NCBI GenBank assembly: GCA_029262955.1
Contig: JAJCYL010000064.1
Span: 1 to 15,345 of the forward strand
Direction of reading: 5' to 3'
Length of the DNA stretch: 15,345 nt
DNA from: Cytophagales bacterium
Lineage (GTDB): Bacteria > Bacteroidota > Bacteroidia > Cytophagales > Cyclobacteriaceae
Shown: in pieces, positions 7,957 to 14,862 of the stretch
How the letters are laid out: each line of letters opens with the position of its first letter
How positions within the stretch are numbered: the stretch's first letter is position 1
Position numbers and translations under genes: made by a program
The notes under the pieces: generated by a model
Database searches by the model: none
What the model was told of the DNA's origin: nothing
What the model saw: the letters and a program-made list of their open reading frames with translations, nothing else

Positions 7957-7978
7957 CAGCCTGGTACTGCCCAGGCTG
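7957..7978. repeat. GC-rich hairpin between sensor kinase and response regulator
   Basis: CAGCCTGG at 7957-7964 pairs perfectly with CCAGGCTG at 7971-7978 across a 6-nt loop. It starts immediately after the kinase TGA and ends about 30 nt before the regulator ATG. On the minus strand it is followed by GTATAAAAGG, which has no T-run, so termination is not expected. On the plus strand TCATTTTAT follows, only a weak tail. It may stabilise or punctuate the bicistronic mRNA. The hairpin is seen; the role is inferred. Confidence 0.55.
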
Positions 7979-9016
7979 TCATTTTATCCAGTTAATATCT
8001 TTTTGTTCGGGTGAATACTCGGGTATCCTAATCTCAGTCAGGACAGTCCCTTTTACTTCGTTATCAATGTGAAAGGAGGCCTGATCTCCATAAATCAACT
8101 TCAATCTTTTTCGGGTATTGTCTAGGCCATATCCTGTCGACTTCGATGTGCCATTTAAATAATGCCCGCTGTTTCTGATCCTAATGATAAACATGGAATC
8201 CTTAACATCAGTAGAAATTTCAATCTTACCTCCCTTTTTAAGGTTAGATACTCCATGCTTTATCCCATTCTCTACCAGAGTTTGAATCATCATGGGTGGC
8301 ACTTTGTATAATTCAGAACTTGGGTGGATTTGTAAATCGGTTTTCAATCTTTCTTCGAATCGAATTGTTTCGAGTGCAAGATAATCCCGTACAGTTCTTA
8401 TTTCATCATTAAAATCCACCAATCGATTTTTGTCCAGAGCCAATGAGTTTCTAAGAATGTTGGACAGTTGAGTAATGGCGTCTTTTGACTTGGAAGGATT
8501 CTCATCTACCAAAGCTCTGATGCTATTGAGCGCATTGAAAATAAAATGGGGGTTCAATTGAGATTTTAAACTATTCAATTCTATCTCATTCATCGTTGCT
8601 TCGTACTGAAGAGTCTTTCGATAACTTTCAAAGTAGTGAAACACGAAGTAGATCGAAACCCACAAAAAGTAAATGATCAGAGAAACGAAAATAAGGGCAA
8701 ATAAGTCAGTGGCCTGTCTTGAAGAAATACTTGTAACGAGAATGTAGCTAATTGTACTATTAGTTAAGCTCAACAGAAATGTAGACAACAGGAGCCTTGG
8801 CAATAACCTATTCCAGGGTAAACTAAACCAATCCCGACGTTTGATATGCAGTCTCAACAAATGTGTAGAAAGCATAAAAAATCCCACCTGGAAGATTTCC
8901 CCAATAAGGAGAATTTGTGTAATTGTTCGCGTATATGAATAACCCATCAGGTTGACAATCCCATAAAGCGACCAGCCTCCTATTTGGCAAATCCAATATA
9001 ATTTTTGCTTATTCAA
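7979..9016 (-). CDS. LytS/YehU-type membrane sensor histidine kinase
   Basis: This 345-residue kinase has four predicted membrane helices in residues 8-127 with very short loops, and so no large sensory domain. A short coiled linker leads to the His_kinase (PF06580-type) module. The phosphorylated His is H157 in SQLNPHFIFNALN, the N-box is PPMMIQTLVENGIKHG (N250), and the glycine box is GYGLDNTRKRL. It would autophosphorylate and pass phosphate to D53 of the LytTR regulator downstream. The start is TTG at 9016. A TAA lies two codons upstream and the next ATG would cut into the first helix and the conserved YWICQIGGW segment, so a non-ATG start is very likely. The ligand is unknown; such kinases often sense membrane state or small hydrophobic signals. 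The gene faces a 417-bp spacer and a divergent secreted protein. Confidence 0.94.
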   Translation of the reverse strand: MNKQKLYWICQIGGWSLYGIVNLMGYSYTRTITQILLIGEIFQVGFFMLSTHLLRLHIKRRDWFSLPWNRLLPRLLLSTFLLSLTNSTISYILVTSISSRQATDLFALIFVSLIIYFLWVSIYFVFHYFESYRKTLQYEATMNEIELNSLKSQLNPHFIFNALNSIRALVDENPSKSKDAITQLSNILRNSLALDKNRLVDFNDEIRTVRDYLALETIRFEERLKTDLQIHPSSELYKVPPMMIQTLVENGIKHGVSNLKKGGKIEISTDVKDSMFIIRIRNSGHYLNGTSKSTGYGLDNTRKRLKLIYGDQASFHIDNEVKGTVLTEIRIPEYSPEQKDINWIK

Positions 9017-9169
9017 TTGTTAAAAATACTTAGTCCTTGTCTTAATTGTAAAATCCTTTTTACACCGATGGTTATTAATTAAAAATTGAATTAATATTTT
9101 TTGCTTATTGTGCTCTTTGTTTCGTACAACTTTCTCCAAATATTGGCGGCAATTTATGCGTGGTTACAA

Positions 9170-9184
9170 CGAAATATTATTTCG
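9170..9184. repeat. 15-bp perfect palindrome in the kinase/secreted-protein spacer
   Basis: CGAAATA-T-TATTTCG is a perfect 7-bp dyad around one base. It lies about 154 nt upstream of the kinase start and 250 nt upstream of the secreted-protein start. It could bind a dimeric regulator. No T-run follows on either strand, so it is not a terminator. The function is unproven. Confidence 0.4.
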
Positions 9185-9201
9185 CTTTACCTGCATTTCT
9201 A

Positions 9202-9229
9202 ATACCAATTATACCAACAACCCAACCAA
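9202..9229. repeat. Clustered ACCAA direct repeats, candidate LytTR-type binding region
   Basis: ATACCAA occurs at 9202-9208 and 9211-9217, then CCCAA at 9221-9225 and ACCAA at 9225-9229, all in the same orientation with period 9 to 12. LytTR regulators typically bind imperfect direct repeats about one helical turn apart, and a LytTR gene is encoded in the adjoining operon. The repeats are short and could be chance. Assignment to this regulator is inference. Confidence 0.3.
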
Positions 9230-9433
9230 TGTGCTCCCATTTAAAACGAATCTACATCGATTGTAAAATCACCCCTAATTGATTGTTGAAATTACTAACG
9301 AAGTTTTATGCAAAATGAACAATTATTCAGTTGAAAACATCCCATTTTTTCACAAAACATAAAATATTCTGCTGCGTATACTCGCCTGTAAACACGATAA
9401 CAAAATTTTATACTACTCAAAGTACAATTAGAG

Positions 9434-9790
9434 ATGATAACGAGAAGAATTAAGGGATTAGCATTAGGATTACTAATGCTATCGGGAATTGGGGCTACTC
9501 AAGCAGACCATAAGTACAAAACTGAAAAGGAATATAACGAATTGATTCAAGCATTGAACGATGTATCTGAAAATGCTTTTATTGAAGCCTACGGATTAAA
9601 TTGGGAGCAAAAAGTATATGTATATGACATAGATGGTGGTTTGCTGTTGGAAGAAACAGAAGCTGATTTAAATTCAGATCAGTATAAGGTTATCTTTCAG
9701 AGTGACTTCGTTATGGAATCTGCTGGAAACCAAATCTATATTTCAAATAAACAATCAGCACCAATCAACTTTAACCAAGAAATAAATTAA
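9434..9790 (+). CDS. Small secreted/periplasmic protein of unknown function
   Basis: I do not recognise this 118-residue protein. It starts at ATG 9434 with MITRR and has a clear Sec signal peptide (hydrophobic core LALGLLMLSGIG, probable cleavage after ATQA, before DHKY), leaving about 94 mature residues. There is no lipobox, no T9SS C-terminal domain and no cysteine. The mature part is acidic. It has a helical start (TEKEYNELIQALNDVSENAFIEAYG) followed by beta-rich sequence (KVYVYDIDGGLLLEE, YKVIFQSDFVMESAGNQIYIS). It is transcribed divergently from the LytS/LytTR pair and ends in a strong intrinsic terminator, so it is probably a single-gene transcript. A target or signal-partner role for the two-component pair is suggested by position only. 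The coding pattern and signal peptide make a real gene likely. Confidence 0.75.
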   Translation: MITRRIKGLALGLLMLSGIGATQADHKYKTEKEYNELIQALNDVSENAFIEAYGLNWEQKVYVYDIDGGLLLEETEADLNSDQYKVIFQSDFVMESAGNQIYISNKQSAPINFNQEIN

Positions 9791-9879
9791 TTATGGGAAC
9801 TTATTGCTCCTCGTTTTGATTGTAAAGGAAGCAAATACAAATCATAGTTAGTAAATTTTAATGTTTTGGTTAAGGTTGG

Positions 9880-9912
9880 AATGCCATCATGAATATTCGT
9901 GATGGCATTTTT
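9880..9912 (+). terminator. Rho-independent terminator after the small secreted-protein gene
   Basis: The left arm from 9880 (AATGCCATCATGAAT) pairs with the right arm ending at 9909 (ATTCGTGATGGCATT), with a single G-T wobble and a very tight loop. A run of five T follows at 9908-9912. The orientation serves plus-strand transcripts ending 90 nt earlier. The T-run touches the stop codon of the convergent hemB gene. On the minus strand the stem is not followed by T, so hemB may rely on another signal. Confidence 0.88.
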
Positions 9913-10887
9913 CTATTCTACACTTTTAAGCAGGGCATACCTTTTGGAAAAATAGCTTAGAATGATCTTGGCTCCGGCCCTTTTAATGCTCAGGAGACAT
10001 TCCACCATGGCCGCATTTTCATCAATCCATCCTTTTTGGCCTGCTGCTGTTATCATGGCATACTCACCACTGACATTGTAAGCAGCAATTGGTATATTGA
10101 AATTCTCAGAAAGTGATTTAATAATGTCAAGGTATGCAAGAGCCGGTTTGACCATCATAAAATCTGCTCCCTCCAATTCGTCCAGCTCAGCCTCGAGCAA
10201 AGCTTCTTTGGCATTGGCCGGATCCATTTGATAAGTCTTCTTGTCACCTGATTTTGGGGCAGAATCCAAGGCGTCTCTAAACGGCCCATAAAATGCGCTG
10301 GCATACTTTGCTGTGTAGGACATGATGGCTACATTTTCAAATCCATTATCATCCAGCACTTCACGAATATAACCCACTCTGCCATCCATCATGTCGGAAG
10401 GGCCGATGATATCAATGCCAGTTGCAGCCTGAGCTAATGCCATTTTGCCCAAAACTTCCAGTGTTTCATCATTAAGAATGATTCCATCTTTTACAATCCC
10501 ATCGTGCCCATCAATACTATAAGGGTCCATCGCTACATCTGTCATGATGCAGGCTTCGGGGAATTTTAATTTAATCTTTTCAAGCGCTTTCAGGTAGAAG
10601 AAGTCCGGATTGAAGCTATGAGTTGCGGTTTTGTCCTTATATGACACATCAACAACAGGAAAAATATCAAAAGTATTGATGCCTAATTCCAAACACTCTT
10701 CAATTTCGTTAAAAAGTGAGTCCAATGAATGTCTATAAATTCCCGGCATGGAGGCAACTTCCACTTTTTGATTTTCTCCCTCCAGCAAGAACAACGGAAA
10801 AATCAAATCGTTGACCGAAATCCTCGTCTCTCTGACCATTTCTCTTATGGCGGCTGTACTTCTATTTCTCCTGGGTCTTCTTTCCAT
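9913..10887 (-). CDS. hemB: Porphobilinogen synthase (delta-aminolevulinic acid dehydratase, HemB)
   Basis: This 324-residue cytosolic enzyme, of normal HemB length, condenses two 5-aminolevulinate molecules into porphobilinogen. Visible signatures are LIFPLFLLEGENQKVEVASMPG near the N-terminus, the active-site Lys pair K194 (SYTAKYASAFYGPFRDAL) and Schiff-base K247 (MMVKPALAYLDII), and PIAAYNVSGEYAM towards the C-terminus. The metal-site segment at 117-130 reads DVAMDPYSIDGHDG. The three Cys of zinc-dependent HemB are absent and acidic residues are in place, so this should be the Mg-dependent class. The start is ATG 10887 (MERRPRRNR). An exact TAnnTTTG box lies 49 nt upstream. It stands alone among non-heme neighbours, convergent with the small secreted-protein gene and divergent from the terB pair. 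Confidence 0.97.
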   Translation of the reverse strand: MERRPRRNRSTAAIREMVRETRISVNDLIFPLFLLEGENQKVEVASMPGIYRHSLDSLFNEIEECLELGINTFDIFPVVDVSYKDKTATHSFNPDFFYLKALEKIKLKFPEACIMTDVAMDPYSIDGHDGIVKDGIILNDETLEVLGKMALAQAATGIDIIGPSDMMDGRVGYIREVLDDNGFENVAIMSYTAKYASAFYGPFRDALDSAPKSGDKKTYQMDPANAKEALLEAELDELEGADFMMVKPALAYLDIIKSLSENFNIPIAAYNVSGEYAMITAAGQKGWIDENAAMVECLLSIKRAGAKIILSYFSKRYALLKSVE

Positions 10888-10935
10888 TATGGTTCCATTA
10901 TCATCAGAATGCTAATGTGGACTAAAGCAATCTTC

Positions 10936-10943
10936 CAAAAGTA
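10936..10943 (-). promoter_or_regulatory. Candidate hemB promoter -7 box
   Basis: On the minus strand this reads TACTTTTG, an exact match to the Bacteroidota -7 consensus TAnnTTTG, 49 nt upstream of the hemB ATG. A clear -33 TTTG is not seen at the expected distance (only TTTA-like sequence), so confidence is moderate. Confidence 0.42.
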
Positions 10944-11019
10944 AGAGATGCCTTCTAATAAATATTATTCTGAGTGCAGAATTAGTCGTACCAAAATGAG
11001 TTAAAATGCAATGCTTAAG

Positions 11020-11049
11020 TTTGATTCAAAAATTATTTCCTTTAATTTG
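11020..11049 (+). promoter_or_regulatory. Candidate promoter of the terB pair
   Basis: TTTG at 11020-11023 and TTAATTTG at 11042-11049 are separated by 18 nt. They match the Bacteroidota -33/-7 pattern TTTG...TAnnTTTG with one mismatch. The -7 box ends 41 nt before the first terB ATG, giving a plausible leader of about 35 nt. Confidence 0.42.
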
Positions 11050-11090
11050 AGCATGCCCAAATAAAAGCCATTCAATTTTAAAGACCAACT

Positions 11091-11501
11091 ATGGATATTA
11101 AGGCCCATTTACAAGTTTTATTAAAACTAGCTCTTGTTGACGAAAATTTCGATGATCAGGAAAGAGACATGATTCGAATGATTGCTGCAGCTAATGGTGT
11201 ACCTAAGCAGGAAATTGAAGAGATGATTTCCAAGGCATTAAAAAATAAGATTGATGAGCCGGTAGTACTGCCAACATTGTCTGACGATGAAAAATTTGAG
11301 TATTTATATAACATCGTTCAATTGATGAAAATTGACAGCAAAATTTATCTTAGCGAGATAAATTTTTGTGAAGATATGGCTGTGAGATTGGGATTTAATA
11401 AGAAGGTCATTGGAAGGCTATCCCGGCAAATATTCAGTGATCCATCGATCACATCCGATAAAGAAAGATTAAAAATTGCTGTCTTAAAATTTAAAAATTA
11501 G
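11091..11501 (+). CDS. TerB-family protein, first of a tandem pair
   Basis: This is a 136-residue cytosolic helical protein. Two copies of the TerB pattern (hydrophobic helix, acidic turn, conserved Glu) are visible. One is LLKLALVDENFDDQERDMIRMI near residues 10-31. The other is LYNIVQLMKIDSKIYLSEINFCEDMA near 72-97. TerB domains occur in tellurite-resistance and wider stress systems and can bind metal through such acidic residues; the role here is unknown. Start ATG 11091. The gene ends 22 nt before a close paralog and about 570 nt before a VWA membrane protein on the same strand, suggesting a functional unit. A candidate promoter lies at 11020-11049. The name terB is withheld because the characterised tellurite operon genes are absent. 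Confidence 0.85.
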   Translation: MDIKAHLQVLLKLALVDENFDDQERDMIRMIAAANGVPKQEIEEMISKALKNKIDEPVVLPTLSDDEKFEYLYNIVQLMKIDSKIYLSEINFCEDMAVRLGFNKKVIGRLSRQIFSDPSITSDKERLKIAVLKFKN

Positions 11502-11523
11502 TCATTAACCTAATTGTCATTTT

Positions 11524-11919
11524 ATGAGTATTGAGACCCACTTGAGTATGTTGATTGATCTGGCTACAATTGACGAGGACTTTGATGCAAAGGAGAAGCA
11601 TATGATCTATATGATCGGCAAAGCGAACGGCATGACCGAATCGCAGATTGACAAACTTGTGGAAAATCCCCACCCTGTTGAACACCCGGAGAGTATTTCT
11701 TTCGATCAGAAATTTGAGTACCTTTTCAATATCGTTCAATTAATGAAAATTGATCATGAAGTCTTTCTCAGCGAGATACATTATTGTGAGGATATGGCTG
11801 AAAAATTAGGGTTCAATAGAAAAGTTATTGGTGAGCTTTCGAAAGGAATTTATGCTGATCCGTCTATTACCTCCGATAGAGAACGACTTAAGAAGAAAGT
11901 TGAAAAACATTTGAAGTGA
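11524..11919 (+). CDS. TerB-family protein, second of a tandem pair
   Basis: This 131-residue protein is a paralog of the gene just upstream. From KFEYL to RLK, 45 of 61 residues are identical by eye, and most changes are conservative. The N-terminal half keeps only the framework (HLSMLIDLATIDEDFDAKEKHMIYMIGKANG), and the central linker is shorter and proline-rich. It has the same two acidic TerB units and no signal peptide or membrane segment. The unequal divergence (conserved C-terminal half, variable N-terminal half) suggests duplication followed by specialisation, perhaps a heterodimer sharing one interface; that is inference. Start ATG 11524, 22 nt after the previous stop, so the pair is very likely co-transcribed. 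No terminator is visible in the 153 nt before the VWA gene. Confidence 0.85.
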   Translation: MSIETHLSMLIDLATIDEDFDAKEKHMIYMIGKANGMTESQIDKLVENPHPVEHPESISFDQKFEYLFNIVQLMKIDHEVFLSEIHYCEDMAEKLGFNRKVIGELSKGIYADPSITSDRERLKKKVEKHLK

Positions 11920-12072
11920 TTTTGTGACCGAATTTCTAACGGCACACTTCTAATTGAACACCTTTCGTAAAATTCAGGAAACTTTTCCCCCTTAGAATCG
12001 ATAAGTTAAATGCTGCTTTAATAGTTTGGCAGGATCTATCTATTTAGCAAGGCTTAGGCCTACCGCTTATTT

Positions 12073-14157
12073 ATGAGCACACCTCAATTATTATTCGAAT
12101 ACTCACCCTGGCTTATCATTATTTGCATTGGCATTGGTGTAGTTTATGCTTTTATTTTATATAGCACTAAAGGGCCATGGGGCGGAATAACCAAAATTTG
12201 TCTCGCTGTGACCAGATTCATTACCGTCTCTGTTCTTTGCTTTCTTTTGCTGGGCCCCTTTTTGAAACAACTATTCAATTCTACCGAGAATCCAACCTTT
12301 ATTTTTGCCATTGACAACTCAAGTTCAATCACCCAATCAATTGATACTGCCTTACTAAACAATCAGCTCAAGCAGCTACAAGCATTAGCAGATCAATTAG
12401 ATGAAAAGGGTTATGAAATCGCTATCAAGACTATAACTGGCTCAAACTTATCAAGTTTAACAGCTCTAGAAAATAACCATAAATCAACTGATCTTAATAA
12501 AATTCTGAAGTCGATTCAGTCTGATTACGAAGGCAAAAATATCGGGGGGGTGCTATTGATTAGCGATGGCATTTACAATCAGGGCTTGTCTCCCAGCTTT
12601 TCTCCCTACAACTTTAAGATTCATACACTTGGCCTGGGGGATACTATTCCAAAAGAAGACATCAAACTTAGAAGTGTTTATTTTAATAAAATAGCATACC
12701 AGGGAAACCGATTTCCATTGGTAGCTGAGGTTATTAACTCGGGGTTTTCAGATAGGGAAGTTGTGGTAAGAGTTCTTAAAGATGGGCAAGAGTTGGAGCG
12801 CACCGGAGTAAGGTTTTCTGGGGATAACCAGCTCAAAAGCATAAGCTTCACCATCGCAGCAGAGGATAATGGCATACAACATTATCGCATAGAGGTTCTG
12901 CCATTGGAGGGTGAATCAGTCTATACTAACAATTATAAGGATGCCTACATTGACGTCATTGAGGGAAAAGAAAAGATATTACTGGTAGGTTTAGCTCCGC
13001 ATCCAGATATCAAAGCAATTGCGAGTACAATTGAGAACAATGAGAATTACGAACTAAAAGTTCACATTCCAGGTATTGAGGAATTCGTAGAAGATAAATA
13101 TGATTTGGTGATCTTCCACCAGGCATTTGATCGCTTCAACAGAAACAATCAAATGATAAAAAGGTTCATGGAGTCAGAAACACCGATTTGGTTTATTCTT
13201 GGAAATCAGAGCAATATCAACTCCTTCAACCAATTGAATGGCCTGATTAAGATTACATTGACCAGTAGTAATAAAGATCTGGTAAGACCAGCCCACAATC
13301 GTGGATTTAGTCGTTTCAAAATGAATTCTGAGGATTACCAATCAACACTCACCGGCTATCCACCAGTGGTTGTGCCCTTTGGTAAGACAGAATTGACCCA
13401 AGGAGGTGAGGTTCTTTTATATCAACAAGTGGGTAGTATTGTAACCAATAAACCTTTACTTGCTGTACATGAGTCTGGTGGCAAAAAAATTGCCGTCATG
13501 GTTGGCGAAGGATTTTGGCAGTGGAGAACAATGGAGTTTGCTGTGAATAATGGGCACGAGACTTTTGATGAAATAGTCTCAAAACTAATTCAGTTCTTAA
13601 GTGCCAAAGAAGATAAGAGGAAATTCAGGGTCTATCCCAGTGAAAATGAATTTTATGACTCTGAGGATATTACTTTTGAAACTGAGATATACAATGATAT
13701 TTACGAACCTATTTATGGGAACGAAATCCAACTGACCATTACTAACGAGGAAGGCACATCCAATAACTTTAACTACACTACTAGCAGCGCTAATAGTCAG
13801 TACAGGGTAAATGGGCTAACCCAGGGGGTTTATCAATTTACAGCATCTACATTACTGAATGGGCAAGCTGAAAAGTCATCGGGTGAGTTTTCGGTGAGTG
13901 AGTTGCAGATTGAATCCCTCAATTTAACTGCTAATCACAGTGTGCTCAGAAAACTGTCCCGTGACTCCGGGGGCGAGTTTTATCTTCCTCATGAAATTGA
14001 AAAGCTCAGTCAATTCCTTACTAATGAAAAACCTCAAGGGATTATTTATACCTCTGAAACTTTTTTGCCTCTCATTAACCTCAAATGGATCTTCTTTATT
14101 TTATTATTCCTGCTTTCAGCGGAATGGTTTACAAGGAAGTACAGCGGTGGCTACTAG
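12073..14157 (+). CDS. Membrane-anchored VWA-domain protein
   Basis: This 694-residue protein has two N-terminal membrane helices (about 13-30 and 42-61), a long soluble region, and a C-terminal helix (LINLKWIFFILLFLLSAEWF) with a short basic tail. A von Willebrand A-type domain starts at residue 76. The MIDAS metal site is visible as D81-N-S83-S-S85, with T139 in STDLNKIL and a second Asp in LLISDG (164-166). Later come a beta-rich domain (about 190-295) and a Rossmann-like segment (EKILLVGLAPHPDIKAI...YDLVIFHQAFDRF) like the class-I glutamine-amidotransferase-type fold often seen in this Bacteroidota family, without an obvious catalytic Cys. The end AEWFTRKYSGGY is typical of the group. The soluble part is probably periplasmic, held at both ends. 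The function is unknown; its place after two TerB genes is notable. Start ATG 12073. Confidence 0.85.
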   Translation: MSTPQLLFEYSPWLIIICIGIGVVYAFILYSTKGPWGGITKICLAVTRFITVSVLCFLLLGPFLKQLFNSTENPTFIFAIDNSSSITQSIDTALLNNQLKQLQALADQLDEKGYEIAIKTITGSNLSSLTALENNHKSTDLNKILKSIQSDYEGKNIGGVLLISDGIYNQGLSPSFSPYNFKIHTLGLGDTIPKEDIKLRSVYFNKIAYQGNRFPLVAEVINSGFSDREVVVRVLKDGQELERTGVRFSGDNQLKSISFTIAAEDNGIQHYRIEVLPLEGESVYTNNYKDAYIDVIEGKEKILLVGLAPHPDIKAIASTIENNENYELKVHIPGIEEFVEDKYDLVIFHQAFDRFNRNNQMIKRFMESETPIWFILGNQSNINSFNQLNGLIKITLTSSNKDLVRPAHNRGFSRFKMNSEDYQSTLTGYPPVVVPFGKTELTQGGEVLLYQQVGSIVTNKPLLAVHESGGKKIAVMVGEGFWQWRTMEFAVNNGHETFDEIVSKLIQFLSAKEDKRKFRVYPSENEFYDSEDITFETEIYNDIYEPIYGNEIQLTITNEEGTSNNFNYTTSSANSQYRVNGLTQGVYQFTASTLLNGQAEKSSGEFSVSELQIESLNLTANHSVLRKLSRDSGGEFYLPHEIEKLSQFLTNEKPQGIIYTSETFLPLINLKWIFFILLFLLSAEWFTRKYSGGY

Positions 14158-14167
14158 TCTACAGATG

Positions 14168-14848
14168 CTAGGTTAACTTGTCCAGATCGCGGATTAGTAT
14201 TCGTCTCCGATCAAAATTGATCAGATTCTTTTCCTTTAATTCGTTCAATATTGTTGTGACCGTTTGTCTAGAAGTGCCTGTAAGGCTTGCAATGTCTTTG
14301 TGAGTAAAGTGATTCTTTACCATGGTTTCAAAGCCAACCTTCTGACCTCTTTCTTCAGCCAAATCCTTCAAGAACTCAACTACCCTGGATCGGGCATCTT
14401 TGAAAACCAGAGACTCCAGGCGCCTCTCAATTTTCTTTATCCTCATCCCCATCAGCTTGAATATTTTTAAGTTGAGAGGCTGATTGTCTTTCATCATGGC
14501 CTGCATATCATCAATTTTCATTTGACAAATCCGGGTCTCGTTGTCAAGTGCCTGAGCAAAATCAGATCTCACTTCTTCTCCGGTTAATGACAATTCTCCA
14601 AATATCTCGCCTTCTCCTAAAATGGCTTTGATAACCTCTTTACCATTATCGGAATAAGTGCCAATCTTGACCCTCCCTGCAGCTATCATAAAGACATGAT
14701 TAGACGGTTCTTCCGGAAAATAAATAAAATCATCCTTTTTGAAGGAATTCGGATGATGCCTGTCTTCCAAAGCAGCAGATTTGTTTGGGCACATGAGATC
14801 GAACAGATCCACTTTCTCAAGAAACCATAAATTCGATTGTTCGTTCAT
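14168..14848 (-). CDS. Crp/Fnr-family transcriptional regulator
   Basis: This 226-residue regulator has an N-terminal cyclic-nucleotide-binding-type barrel (about 30-120). The phosphate-cassette residues are kept (G84-E85-L in IFGELSL, R94-S95 in VRSDFAQA), so a cyclic nucleotide or similar ligand is possible. A long dimer helix (about 125-150) follows, then a winged helix-turn-helix, FTHKDIASLTGTSRQTVTTILNELKEKNLI. In the recognition helix the E. coli CRP pattern R-E-x-x-x-R becomes R194-Q195-T-V-T-T199, so its DNA site should differ from TGTGA-N6-TCACA. There is no Fnr-type iron-sulfur cysteine cluster (only C20 and C108). The start is ATG 14848. A perfect dyad containing TGTCA-N6-TGACA lies 15-40 nt upstream. 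It converges with the VWA gene, only 10 nt between stops, and follows a small membrane protein. Confidence 0.94.
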   Translation of the reverse strand: MNEQSNLWFLEKVDLFDLMCPNKSAALEDRHHPNSFKKDDFIYFPEEPSNHVFMIAAGRVKIGTYSDNGKEVIKAILGEGEIFGELSLTGEEVRSDFAQALDNETRICQMKIDDMQAMMKDNQPLNLKIFKLMGMRIKKIERRLESLVFKDARSRVVEFLKDLAEERGQKVGFETMVKNHFTHKDIASLTGTSRQTVTTILNELKEKNLINFDRRRILIRDLDKLT

Positions 14849-14862
14849 TTTAACTCTTATGT

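Larger units (their letters stand above)
9017..9433. promoter_or_regulatory. 417-bp divergent spacer between sensor kinase and secreted-protein gene
   Basis: No convincing gene lies here. The stretch is AT-rich and must hold the promoters for the kinase/regulator pair (minus) and the small secreted protein (plus), although I find no exact TAnnTTTG box in it. Two structures stand out. One is a 15-bp palindrome at 9170-9184. The other is a cluster of ACCAA-type direct repeats at 9202-9229. Both are listed separately. The length is unusual in a window whose other spacers are mostly under about 225 nt, consistent with a complex control region. Confidence 0.5.

Noticed and set aside
7957..7978. 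Hairpin considered as an intrinsic terminator of the kinase gene
   Set aside because: On the minus strand it is followed by GTATAAAAGG, with no T-run, and the partner regulator gene lies only 30 nt downstream.
9156..9266. 36-codon ORF beginning ATGCGTGGTTAC in the large spacer
   Set aside because: It covers the palindrome and the ACCAA repeats, has unusual Asn/Thr-rich composition, no recognisable family or signal, and is short enough to arise by chance.
12055..12062. TAGGCCTA palindrome just upstream of the VWA gene
   Set aside because: An 8-bp palindrome is expected by chance at this scale, and no second copy or promoter element accompanies it.
14158..14167. Terminator between the convergent VWA and Crp genes
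   Set aside because: Only 10 nt separate the stops and no stem or T-run is present.
13940..14176. 78-codon plus-strand ORF at the end of the VWA gene
   Set aside because: It lies in another frame over the conserved VWA C-terminus and overlaps the end of the Crp gene; composition is not protein-like.
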